A stretch of DNA of 12,965 nucleotides. Source: JBIOHP01 sp044449065 (lineage in GTDB: Bacteria; Bacteroidota; Ignavibacteria; UBA10030; SZUA-254). Position numbers and translations under genes: made by a program. This document shows positions 1-6,482 of the stretch, piece by piece (position 1 is the first letter of the stretch; the number at the start of each line of letters is the position of its first letter). The stretch is from contig JBIOHP010000048.1 in NCBI GenBank assembly GCA_044449065.1, positions 1 to 12,965 of the forward strand. Direction: 5' to 3'. The notes under the pieces are model-generated. The model saw nothing but the letters and a program-made list of their open reading frames with translations. It was not told the DNA's origin and did not search any database.

Positions 1-1
1 A

Positions 2-1132
2 ACGTCGAAAAAAGTATGGGTGTTCAACGGATCGCTGGCGTCCGGGGATTCCATCCTTCTCAAGGGGAAGAGTCCGAAAGCGCTGAAGCAGAAGATCATG
101 AAGCTGTGGTTGGGTCCGATCACGACCAACCCGCGGCCGGTTCAGCTGCTTGCGACGAAGAATATCCCGTTATTGCCGATGCCGAATGTGGCGAATGTTC
201 GCGACGACGTTTTTGGGAGGATGTTAAAGGCAGCGGGCGGCTTGGTGGTAGGCGAGATGAAGCCGGATTCGAGCCGGTACTATGGCTGGGTACGGATGAA
301 GGCGAGCACGGATATGTACAAGTCATTGACGGATAAGAGCATTACGCCGCTTCATACGGCGATCAATATGGGGTTCCGGTTCTTCAACAGCGGAGGTGCG
401 TTTACGAAGGAGCAGGGGAGCCTGCCGCCGGGCAAGCAGAACGACAAGACGTTTGCGGATTTGCTGGCGTTGAAGTTTAACATCGCGATGAGCATGTTAG
501 GCACGACGCCTCGCGGATTTGGCGAGCTGCGGTATGTGGAGACGGGGAGTCCGTTTGCCACGATGCTGGTGCGGGATATCGGGGCGTACGGCGATTCGAT
601 GATGACGTACGCGAAGCGGTTTGATCCGTCGGTGTTCGGGAAGTTAGACACGACGCTGATGCACATCAACGGGGCGTTCTCGGTTCCGTTTGACACGGCG
701 AGCTGGAGCGACACGCTGAAGGTGAAAGCGACGGTTCGTGTGATCGACACGGGGATATTGACGCCGACGGGCATAGCGCCTGCGGTAATCACGCCGACGA
801 TGGCGGATGGAGAGAATGTGGACGTTCCGCAGAGGATGGCGTTATACCAGAACTATCCGAATCCGTTCAATCCGACAACGACGATCCGGTTCGACCTGAC
901 GCAGCCGATGCTGGTGACGCTGAAGGTGTACAACATCCTGGGCCAGGAAGTGGCGACGCTGCTGGATAACCAGCAGTTGATGGACGGCCAGCAGGAGGCG
1001 CAGTTCGACGGGATGAAGTATGCGTCGGGTGTGTACTTCTATCAGTTGCTGGCGGCGCCGGTTGCCGACGAGGATGGCAATGTAACCATCGGTAACTTTA
1101 TCAGCGTGAAAAAGATGCTGCTAATCAAGTAA
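2..1132 (+). CDS. C-terminal part of a large exported protein with T9SS type A sorting domain (5' partial)
   Basis: The frame is open to the left edge (reading TSKKVWVFNG...), so the start lies outside; the GTG at 20 is only an internal valine codon. About 376 residues are visible. The last ~97 residues (839-1129) are a classic Por/type A sorting domain: the proline-rich YQNYPNPFNP entry, a 'TTTIRFDL' strand, 'LKVYNILGQEVATLL', 'SGVYFYQL' and a basic end 'KKMLLIK'. In this family the domain directs a Sec-exported protein through the type IX system to the cell surface, where it is usually cleaved off. The ~275 residues before it (for example 'WLGPITTNPRPVQLL' and 'LPPGKQNDKTFADLLALKF') match no enzyme family I can name; they resemble the conserved pre-sorting region of large FCB surface proteins. 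GC is clearly higher than in the next genes. Very sure of the sorting domain; the role of the rest is unknown. Confidence 0.93.
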   Translation, partial: TSKKVWVFNGSLASGDSILLKGKSPKALKQKIMKLWLGPITTNPRPVQLLATKNIPLLPMPNVANVRDDVFGRMLKAAGGLVVGEMKPDSSRYYGWVRMKASTDMYKSLTDKSITPLHTAINMGFRFFNSGGAFTKEQGSLPPGKQNDKTFADLLALKFNIAMSMLGTTPRGFGELRYVETGSPFATMLVRDIGAYGDSMMTYAKRFDPSVFGKLDTTLMHINGAFSVPFDTASWSDTLKVKATVRVIDTGILTPTGIAPAVITPTMADGENVDVPQRMALYQNYPNPFNPTTTIRFDLTQPMLVTLKVYNILGQEVATLLDNQQLMDGQQEAQFDGMKYASGVYFYQLLAAPVADEDGNVTIGNFISVKKMLLIK

Positions 1133-1157
1133 GTCCCTAACACAACAAAATAACACC

Positions 1158-1192
1158 GGAAGCCGATCTCCCATAACGGGGGATCGGCTTCT
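1158..1192 (+). terminator. Strong hairpin ending the T9SS-protein transcript
   Basis: Starting 25 bases after the stop codon, arms 1158-1172 and 1178-1192 pair over about 15 bp, with two G-U pairs, around the five-base loop ATAAC. The stem core is AAGCCGATC/GATCGGCTT. The downstream side is 'TAAGTATAT' and has no real U tract, so it is an intrinsic-type terminator or 3'-end-stabilising hairpin rather than a canonical E. coli one. Its position between a stop codon and an AT-rich promoter region supports a transcript end. Confidence 0.75.
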
Positions 1193-1312
1193 AAGTATAT
1201 GCGTGTGATAATGGTGTTAGACAAATGGAAACCATCATAATTTAGCTCAAAAATGAAGTTATTTTGTTAATTTAAAGGTTGAAAAGGTTCTTATCCGAAA
1301 AAGTAAATGGAT

Positions 1313-1342
1313 TTGGATTTATTTGCAGAGATTGATTATTAT
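1313..1342 (+). promoter_or_regulatory. Candidate promoter for the TPR/two-component operon
   Basis: The 230 bases from 1193 to 1422 are AT-rich and hold no gene. The best sigma-70-like pair I can find is TTGGAT at 1313-1318 and TATTAT at 1337-1342, spaced 18 bases; the -35 matches only 3 of 6 consensus positions and the -10 matches 5 of 6. An overlapping TATAGT at 1342-1347 is an alternative -10 but lacks a good -35. Just downstream an inverted repeat AGTATT (1345-1350) / AATACT (1368-1373) flanks an ACATGT palindrome, and could be an operator or chance in AT-rich DNA. The placement after a terminator hairpin and before a four-gene run is what makes a promoter likely here; the exact boxes are uncertain. 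Confidence 0.3.
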
Positions 1343-1422
1343 ATAGTATTCTACATGTTCAAATGACAATACTTCTGGAACTAATAAATACACCTTCGAT
1401 ACAGTCGTAAAAATCTTGTGCC

Positions 1423-3105
1423 ATGGATGATATAGCTACATCTACGCTGAAGAGCCATACCAGACGGAAAAAATTTGTTTGGATTGTTGCGATCTCAATT
1501 ATTATCATAGGAATGATAGTATATTATTTTGAGTATTTGAGATATTCATCCGGTGAATTAAATCCTAAGACTATTGCAGTATTACCCTTCGTTAATACAG
1601 ATGGAGATCCAAATGAAGAATATTTCAGCAATGGGGTAACAGAAGATATACTGACACAACTATCTAAAATTGAGGAACTTAATGTGATCTCGTCCCGAAC
1701 CATGATGCAGTTTAAAGGTTCAAAAAAAAGCTATGGGGAGATAGGGAAAGAGTTAGAGGCGGGGACGATTCTTGTAGGGAGCGTTGAACATGAAGAAAAC
1801 CAAATTGGCTTTTCAATCCAACTTATAAATGTTGAGAGCAACCAAAAGCTGTGGGAGCAAACGTATGAGTGTAAATTAATGGAACTCTTTCAGAATGAGA
1901 GTAATCTTGTAGAAACTATTGCCTCACAGCTCAAAGTAAAACTCACGCAGGCTAAACTCGAGCAAATAAATAAAAAGCCGACACACAACACCGAGGCGTA
2001 TATTTATTATTTGAAGGGGCGCCAATATTACCGGCTGTATAAGAAGAACGAGAATGTCCAGGCGATAGAAATGTTTAAAAACGGAATAGCTCTTGATCCG
2101 AACTTCGCGCTTGCCTACACCGGGCTGGCTGATGCCTACGCAATGAAAGCATTACAATTTGGGTATCCGCAAGTCTGGTTGGATACGGCGATATCGATAA
2201 GTAATGTTGCTTTATCAATAGATTCCACTATTGCTGAAGGATACAAGTCTCTTGGGTTAGCATACTATACAAAGGGATGGTTTAGCAAAGCTCTTGAGTA
2301 TAACGCAAAGGCGATCGAGCTTAATCCTAATTACTCCGAAGCGATCAGCAATTTTGGCGTTGTGCTTTCGATGAAGGGAGAATTGAGAGAAGGGTTGCGC
2401 TGGATCAAAAAAAGTATTCTTCTTGATCCGACCCTGAGTCGCAACTTTGACTTACGAGGTTCGATATACTCAGATTTAACTCTTGATTCACTGTCCGTCG
2501 TCTGGTTTACAAAAGCACTGGAGAGCGATCCAAACGATATCGATGTTCGTGTTAATCTTGCATGGCAGTATATTGACCAAAAAAATTATGCTGAAGCGTT
2601 GAGACAATCACAGAAGGCGAAATCGATCGATTCCATGGATACAAACACATTAGAAGTCGCTGGTTTCATCTCGCTGCTCTTGAAAGATGAATTAACCGCG
2701 AAAATGTATTTGACGAAGAATATTGCGAGCGACTCAACAGGAGAAGGCGGGGCAGCTTTGGGTTATCTCCTTTATAAGTCAGGAAAACAGGAGAAGGCAA
2801 TAGAATTATTTAATGCCATCCGGCGTCTTTTGATTCATGAATTAGACGACGGAAATGAATGGTACAATATTCCCTATATCCTCGCTGCCCAATGCGCCGT
2901 GCAGAAAAAAACACCGGAATTTTATAGGTGGTTTCAACGTGCAATAGATGCGGGTTGGGTAGATTATCGCTGGGCAGAGATTGACCCCTTGCTTGATAAT
3001 GTTCGCTTCGAGTACCATTTCAAGAACATGTTGGAACTACTGAAATCTGGAATAGACGAGCAAAAGAAACTAATCATTATTGATGAACGGGATGAAAAAA
3101 TATAA
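1423..3105 (+). CDS. Membrane-anchored TolB-like domain protein with TPR repeats
   Basis: The 560-residue product has a short basic N-terminus (RRKK at 14-17), one transmembrane helix at about 18-37, and then a TolB-like/FlgO-type alpha/beta domain at about 48-172. That domain shows the family signatures 'IAVLPFVNTDGDPNEEYFS', 'GVTEDI', 'SSRTMMQFKGS' and 'LVGSV'. From about 190 to 500 follow seven or eight TPR units; the clearest are 270-303, 304-337, 338-371 and 372-405, several ending in the typical 'ALxxDPN' helix. In known proteins this TolB-like plus TPR pair is normally fused to an adenylate cyclase, a CadC-type DNA-binding domain or a Ser/Thr kinase. Here no such output domain is present, so the protein probably acts as a scaffold or sensor by protein contact. 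ATG 1423 is the first start after an in-frame stop at 1408; no Shine-Dalgarno is visible. It is first in a run with the kinase gene, 34 bases apart. Family is sure; role is inferred. Confidence 0.9.
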   Translation: MDDIATSTLKSHTRRKKFVWIVAISIIIIGMIVYYFEYLRYSSGELNPKTIAVLPFVNTDGDPNEEYFSNGVTEDILTQLSKIEELNVISSRTMMQFKGSKKSYGEIGKELEAGTILVGSVEHEENQIGFSIQLINVESNQKLWEQTYECKLMELFQNESNLVETIASQLKVKLTQAKLEQINKKPTHNTEAYIYYLKGRQYYRLYKKNENVQAIEMFKNGIALDPNFALAYTGLADAYAMKALQFGYPQVWLDTAISISNVALSIDSTIAEGYKSLGLAYYTKGWFSKALEYNAKAIELNPNYSEAISNFGVVLSMKGELREGLRWIKKSILLDPTLSRNFDLRGSIYSDLTLDSLSVVWFTKALESDPNDIDVRVNLAWQYIDQKNYAEALRQSQKAKSIDSMDTNTLEVAGFISLLLKDELTAKMYLTKNIASDSTGEGGAALGYLLYKSGKQEKAIELFNAIRRLLIHELDDGNEWYNIPYILAAQCAVQKKTPEFYRWFQRAIDAGWVDYRWAEIDPLLDNVRFEYHFKNMLELLKSGIDEQKKLIIIDERDEKI

Positions 3106-3139
3106 ACGAAAAAGGCATGCGCGGTAAACACGGATAATC

Positions 3140-4522
3140 ATGGATACGAAACAATCATTCAGGCAAAATTATAAAATCGTTCTGGGAGGCGGATTTATTG
3201 TGCTATCCCTGAGCGCAATTATTGGAGGAAGTCTCCTGGTATTTTTTGGAGCGCGCATCCAGGAGGAAATTCACCAGGTTCAGAACAGGTATGTTCAAAA
3301 CGTTCAGAATTTCGGCCGCATCGAAACCGACATGAATCTTTTACGGATTTATATCCGAGATGAAATTTATTCGATTCCTTCCAAGTATCAGCGAACTGCG
3401 CGGGCTAAAATTGATTCGGTTGTAAAATCAATCGACATTGCTCTGAACAAATATGAACCGTTATTTTACGAACCGGGCGAAGAAAGTAATTACAAAAATT
3501 ATGTTGCTGCTTTCAATGATTACCGTAAAATACTTTACCAGATTCTCGCGATCTCGGAAAGCGGCGATAAACCCGGCGCTCAAAAAATGCTTACTGAAAA
3601 ACTCATTATATATCGAAACAGAATTGAGCGCGAATCCGCGAACCTTATCCGCGAAAATGAACAAGTTGCTTCCACAATCGATCAGCGGGTAAAAGCGCAA
3701 CAAGTTAAATTCATCTGGATCAGTGCTCTGATTTTAACAGCTTCCTTCCTCATCGGCATTTTAATCTATTTTTATACGCTAAACACTCTCCAGATTTACC
3801 TCGCAGGAATTGCTAAATCACAACAAGAAAATGTACAGCTTTTAGATCTTCTCACCGACCGGCAGAAGAGGATCGAAAATTTGATGATTGATCTGGAAAT
3901 GTCTACCGAGGAACAACGAAAACGGTTTTCACAAGAACTCCATGACGCCATCGGGCATAATTTGACGGCTGCAATTTTTAATATTGAATCAGCACGGACT
4001 GTTCTCATTCCCTCGCAATCTCAAGCGTTGAATTTTCTTGATAACGCCCTGGAGAATACTAAAGAGTCTCTGGCGGAGGCGAAGCGGATTTCCTACGAGT
4101 TGAGACCTTCCCTGCTTGATGATTTTGGATTGGCGAAAGCCCTCAAACAACTTTCGAGGGATTTTGAAAAAAGAACCGGGGTTCATTTAATAGCTGAATT
4201 AGATGAAAAAACACCGCGCCTTGACGCCCAAAAGGAAATATCGATTTTTCGAGTGGTTCAGGAAACTTTTACGAATATCGAGAAACATGCAGGCGCAAAG
4301 ACTGTCACATTGCAGGTTATCAACCGCGATGATGGGAAAATCGCGCTATCTGTCATCGACGACGGAGTAGGTTTTGAGACTGCCAACGTTGATTCTAATG
4401 ACACACCTCATTTTGGCTTGAGAAACATTGTGGATCGAGTTGGTAGGATGGGGGGAACCGTTATCATCGATTCAGTCCCGGGTAGAGGAACGGAAATTAA
4501 TATCGAAATAGCCATTTCATGA
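3140..4522 (+). CDS. Two-TM NarL-family (HisKA_3) sensor histidine kinase
   Basis: The 460-residue product autophosphorylates on histidine and would pass phosphate to the regulator encoded next. Transmembrane helices lie at about 13-36 and 191-213, enclosing ~154 mostly helical residues outside the membrane that look like a four-helix-bundle (MCP-like) sensor. A coiled-coil linker follows at about 225-262. The HisKA_3 motif is RFSQELHDAIGHNL with phospho-acceptor H268 (codon 3941-3943), followed by the family's 'LRPSLLDDFGL' at 321-331. The ATP-binding domain has the N box with N379 (QETFTNIEKHA), the G1 box DDGVGF at 407-412, 'FGLRNI' at 425-430 and a GRGTEI end at 448-453. All key residues are present, so it should be active. 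There is no PAS, GAF or HAMP domain that I can recognise. A weak GGA lies five bases before the ATG. The stop is 14 bases before the regulator start, a usual cognate-pair arrangement. Confidence 0.95.
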   Translation: MDTKQSFRQNYKIVLGGGFIVLSLSAIIGGSLLVFFGARIQEEIHQVQNRYVQNVQNFGRIETDMNLLRIYIRDEIYSIPSKYQRTARAKIDSVVKSIDIALNKYEPLFYEPGEESNYKNYVAAFNDYRKILYQILAISESGDKPGAQKMLTEKLIIYRNRIERESANLIRENEQVASTIDQRVKAQQVKFIWISALILTASFLIGILIYFYTLNTLQIYLAGIAKSQQENVQLLDLLTDRQKRIENLMIDLEMSTEEQRKRFSQELHDAIGHNLTAAIFNIESARTVLIPSQSQALNFLDNALENTKESLAEAKRISYELRPSLLDDFGLAKALKQLSRDFEKRTGVHLIAELDEKTPRLDAQKEISIFRVVQETFTNIEKHAGAKTVTLQVINRDDGKIALSVIDDGVGFETANVDSNDTPHFGLRNIVDRVGRMGGTVIIDSVPGRGTEINIEIAIS

Positions 4523-4524
4523 AC

Positions 4525-4528
4525 AGGA
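4525..4528 (+). promoter_or_regulatory. Ribosome binding site of the first response regulator
   Basis: AGGA, eight bases before the ATG at 4537 and just after the kinase stop. It is one of only two convincing Shine-Dalgarno matches in the window and supports this start codon. Confidence 0.5.
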
Positions 4529-4536
4529 ATTAAATT

Positions 4537-5187
4537 ATGATCAAAGTATTCATAGCCGATGATCATCATGTGGTCCGCGAGGGCATCGTGTCGCTCTTGA
4601 AGCAGGTACATGATATTAAAGTTATCGGAGAAGCGTCTGATGGAACTGAGGCGTTTCAAAAAATAATAAAACTGAACCCCGATGTTGCGATTTTAGATAT
4701 CAGCATGCCAGAGATGAACGGACTTGATACGGCGAAACGATTGATAGACGAATCCTACAAAGGGAAAATATTGATTCTAACGCAATATGACAAGGAGGAA
4801 TATGTCCGTCTCGCAATGCAAATCGGCGTCAGCGGTTACCTGGTTAAAATTTCGATCAAACAAGAAGTCATCGATGCGATAAGGGCTGTGATGAAAGGAG
4901 AGATCTATTTCAGTCCGTCGGTTTCCAAAATTATGATTAATGAATATCTTCAAAAGACGAAAAGGAAAACGATAGGCCAGTACGATATTCAATTAACACA
5001 ACGGGAACTTGAGGTGCTTCAATATATTGCCGAGGGGTATTCAAGCCGCTTGATTGCTCAAAAGCTCTATGTAAGCTTGCGAACCGTGGAATTTCATCGC
5101 GCCAATATCAATCAAAAACTCGGCATACATGACGTCGCTGGTTTGACCCGGTATGCTATAAAGCACGGGTTGGTAAAAATTGATTAA
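4537..5187 (+). CDS. NarL/FixJ-type response regulator, cognate to the upstream kinase
   Basis: A 216-residue two-domain transcription regulator. Receiver domain at about 1-120: acidic pair D8/D9, phospho-acceptor D54 in 'AILDISMPEMNG', T82 in 'LTQY' and K104 in 'GYLVK', so every catalytic position is intact. A linker follows, then a LuxR-type helix-turn-helix at about 153-197 (LTQRELEVL at the start, recognition helix 'RTVEFHRANINQKL') and a complete last helix 'LTRYAIKHGLVKID'. Length and domain order are usual for the family. Phosphorylation by the HisKA_3 kinase 14 bases upstream should switch it to DNA binding as a dimer. Targets are unknown; its own operon and the downstream surface protein are natural candidates. 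Receiver and recognition helix are close to those of the regulator at 6483. Confidence 0.95.
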   Translation: MIKVFIADDHHVVREGIVSLLKQVHDIKVIGEASDGTEAFQKIIKLNPDVAILDISMPEMNGLDTAKRLIDESYKGKILILTQYDKEEYVRLAMQIGVSGYLVKISIKQEVIDAIRAVMKGEIYFSPSVSKIMINEYLQKTKRKTIGQYDIQLTQRELEVLQYIAEGYSSRLIAQKLYVSLRTVEFHRANINQKLGIHDVAGLTRYAIKHGLVKID

Positions 5188-5191
5188 TCCT

Positions 5192-6082
5192 ATGGTTCGG
5201 AACAACCGGTCAACCCACTTCAGTTTTGTTGGGATTCTCAAGGGAATAGCTATTTTTATTTTAGGGGAAATATTCTCAAGCTGTTTCGCTCTTCCATCTC
5301 CGATTATTTACCCCTTCATCGCCGATGAAACTATTCTTCGCGTTTTATCCTGTTACCCCTCAACAATCGAGCAGATAAAAATATTCCAAATTAAAAACGA
5401 TTCGGATCGAACCAATGATAAGATGATTGTTGCCGTCGCGCACCCCGGAGGGATGATTCTCGATACCGGAGCGCCAAATTACTTCCCACCTGGCAATATT
5501 CATCAGGATACAATTAGAATTGATACGTTCGATGTGAGAACGAAGAGTGACGTCAGCGTGCTTATCGCACCAGCCGAGGGATTTTATATCGATTCTATTC
5601 TCATCGATTCCGTTTTGTACAATCCCTTTACTGAAAAATTTAATTCACGTGGTAATAGGACGGCGGAACAACGTTCACGCAAGCAACCGCTTCTTTATAT
5701 CTTCCGGACTATCGCATCGAATCAATCGATTATAGCAACCTTCGCGATGGATAAAACACTGTTCACCATAGCAGCTTATTGTGGACCAGGCGGAGTAATT
5801 GTTCCCATGGCCACAGAGCGTTCACTGCCACCCGCGCAACCGCCTCCCCCGGAAGATGCAAACACTGTTTCAAAAAGTTATTCCGCCGCACTGGGAGAGT
5901 TTAAATATTTTTCAATTGTTCCCGCGCAGGGTTATGATATAGATTCGATCCTCGTTGACGGCGTCTACTGGCTTCCGCGATGGAACGGCCTCGGGTTAAA
6001 CCAATCTCGCTGGCCCGTATGCCCATTCGAGAATATTAAACACAACCACACCCTGCACGTTACGTTTCATAAAGAAAGTTGA
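5192..6082 (+). CDS. Exported protein of unknown function made of two degenerate InlB_B-repeat-like units
   Basis: About 296 residues from ATG 5192, four bases after the regulator stop. A TTG at 5180 would overlap that gene by eight bases and add four residues; I prefer the ATG, since the N-terminus then reads as a signal peptide or anchor (basic start, hydrophobic 18-33). 'FSSC' with C31 could be a weak lipobox, but phenylalanine at -3 is unusual. The rest is two copies of one unit, at about 78-184 and 191-292. Each opens with a short strand and 'GPGG/HPGG', passes a variable loop, then has the best match 'IAPAEGFYIDSILIDSV' against 'IVPAQGYDIDSILVDGV', and closes with 'SIIATF' against 'TLHVTF'. 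This is the style of InlB_B-like bacterial repeats found in extracellular proteins, which I offer as resemblance only. Being last in a kinase/regulator operon suggests an envelope partner of the sensor. No enzyme motif is visible. Confidence 0.8.
   Translation: MVRNNRSTHFSFVGILKGIAIFILGEIFSSCFALPSPIIYPFIADETILRVLSCYPSTIEQIKIFQIKNDSDRTNDKMIVAVAHPGGMILDTGAPNYFPPGNIHQDTIRIDTFDVRTKSDVSVLIAPAEGFYIDSILIDSVLYNPFTEKFNSRGNRTAEQRSRKQPLLYIFRTIASNQSIIATFAMDKTLFTIAAYCGPGGVIVPMATERSLPPAQPPPPEDANTVSKSYSAALGEFKYFSIVPAQGYDIDSILVDGVYWLPRWNGLGLNQSRWPVCPFENIKHNHTLHVTFHKES
5423..5743 (+). repeat. Repeat unit 1 of the duplicated exported protein
   Basis: Residues 78-184. It shares with unit 2 the order: beta strand ending in PGG, variable loop, 'GFYIDSILIDSV', long loop, 'SIIATF'. 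The similarity is at protein level only; the two DNA copies have diverged, so the duplication is old. Confidence 0.6.
5762..6067 (+). repeat. Repeat unit 2 of the duplicated exported protein
   Basis: Residues 191-292, with 'GYDIDSILVDGV' and closing 'HTLHVTF'. It has a proline-rich insertion (PPAQPPPP) in the first loop. Two cysteines (C197, C277) fall only in this unit and could pair outside the cytoplasm. Confidence 0.6.
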
Positions 6083-6093
6083 CTTGATTATTT

Positions 6094-6131
6094 CGATTCA
6101 CCTTGTACCTTTAGTTCGAGCCCGTGAATCG
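6094..6131 (+). terminator. Possible transcript-end stem after the sensor operon
   Basis: Perfect 8-bp arms CGATTCAC (6094-6101) and GTGAATCG (6124-6131), with a 22-base loop, start 11 bases after the stop codon at 6082. The position suits a terminator or 3'-end structure, but the loop is long and no U tract follows. Confidence 0.3.
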
Positions 6132-6248
6132 TCATTCTGCTAATTGTTCGCTTTCCAATAATCTAAAATCAAACCATCGCTTAAGTCATCCGCATCTGGT
6201 TGTCTTCACGCTCCAATTAATCGGGAAATAAAAGGGTAGAGACAACCA

Positions 6249-6268
6249 CCCCTCGTAGTACTACGGGG
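6249..6268. promoter_or_regulatory. GC-flanked palindrome (hairpin or operator)
   Basis: The 12-base perfect palindrome CGTAGTACTACG (6254-6265) is flanked by CCCC(T) and GGG, giving a compact seven-pair hairpin with a bulged T and a GTAC loop. It could be a second terminator or a dimer-binding site; the nearby partial copy at 6297-6311 favours a binding site. Confidence 0.35.
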
Positions 6269-6311
6269 ATCCTCGTATCATCCCACAAAATAAAAACTCG
6301 TAGAGGTACTA
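6252..6311 (+). repeat. Three CTCGTA direct repeats
   Basis: CTCGTA occurs at 6252-6257, 6272-6277 and 6297-6302. The first and third are longer relatives: CTCGTAGTACTA at 6252-6263, and the same word with AGG inserted at 6297-6311. The starts are 20 and 25 bases apart. They may be degenerate operator sites; chance is not excluded. Confidence 0.3.
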
Positions 6312-6428
6312 TTGTCACCATTCCAATATTTCAGTACCATTTATGTGCCCATGAACGGACGAAAGGGACTGCAATTCGGCGTGACGTTCAAACTATTACT
6401 TCTTTAACGTTGGTAAGGATCTAATTGC

Positions 6429-6443
6429 CAGGGACGTTCCCTG
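6429..6443. promoter_or_regulatory. Operator-like palindrome upstream of the orphan regulator
   Basis: CAGGGA-CGT-TCCCTG, six-base perfect arms around three bases, ends 39 bases before the ATG at 6483. Size and symmetry suit a dimeric helix-turn-helix regulator. It lies directly upstream of a weak promoter-like pair, which is an activator-like position. Confidence 0.4.
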
Positions 6444-6450
6444 AATGGGA

Positions 6451-6478
6451 TTGAACGAAAAACAAACCGGGGTATTAC
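6451..6478 (+). promoter_or_regulatory. Weak candidate promoter for the orphan regulator
   Basis: TTGAAC (6451-6456) and TATTAC (6473-6478) are spaced 16 bases; each matches four of six consensus positions. Transcription would begin within a few bases of the ATG at 6483, giving a leaderless or nearly leaderless mRNA. That fits the lack of a Shine-Dalgarno there but remains speculative. Confidence 0.22.
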
Positions 6479-6482
6479 GAGT

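Larger units (their letters stand above)
6083..6482 (+). other. 400-base intergenic region with several inverted and direct repeats
   Basis: No reading frame of note on either strand. It holds an 8-bp inverted repeat at 6094-6131, a GGTTGTCT/AGACAACC inverted pair (6198-6205 and 6240-6247), a CCCC/GGGG-flanked palindrome at 6249-6268, three CTCGTA direct repeats (6252, 6272, 6297), and the CAGGGA-CGT-TCCCTG palindrome at 6429-6443. It separates the four-gene run from the orphan regulator and surface protein, so it most likely carries a terminator on the left and control sites on the right. Confidence 0.6.

Noticed and set aside
16..336. 106-codon + strand frame at the left edge
   Set aside because: Out-of-phase shadow of the T9SS-protein frame, which is open from the edge to 1132 and has a clear sorting domain.
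352..792. 146-codon antisense frame
   Set aside because: Opposite strand of the T9SS protein; arises from its GC-rich codon pattern and shows no domain.
3117..3137. Six-codon ATG frame between the TPR gene and the kinase gene
   Set aside because: Preceded by an AAAGG, so a leader peptide was considered, but it is too short to support and has no regulatory features such as repeated codons or alternative hairpins.
6351..6407. 18-codon ATG frame in the intergenic region
   Set aside because: Short, no ribosome binding site, and the hydrophobic end (FKLLLL) is not enough for a membrane microprotein claim.
6083..6482. Possible tRNA, CRISPR or insertion-sequence remnant
   Set aside because: No cloverleaf, no regularly spaced repeats longer than about 12 bases, no transposase fragment and no paired terminal repeats with target duplication.
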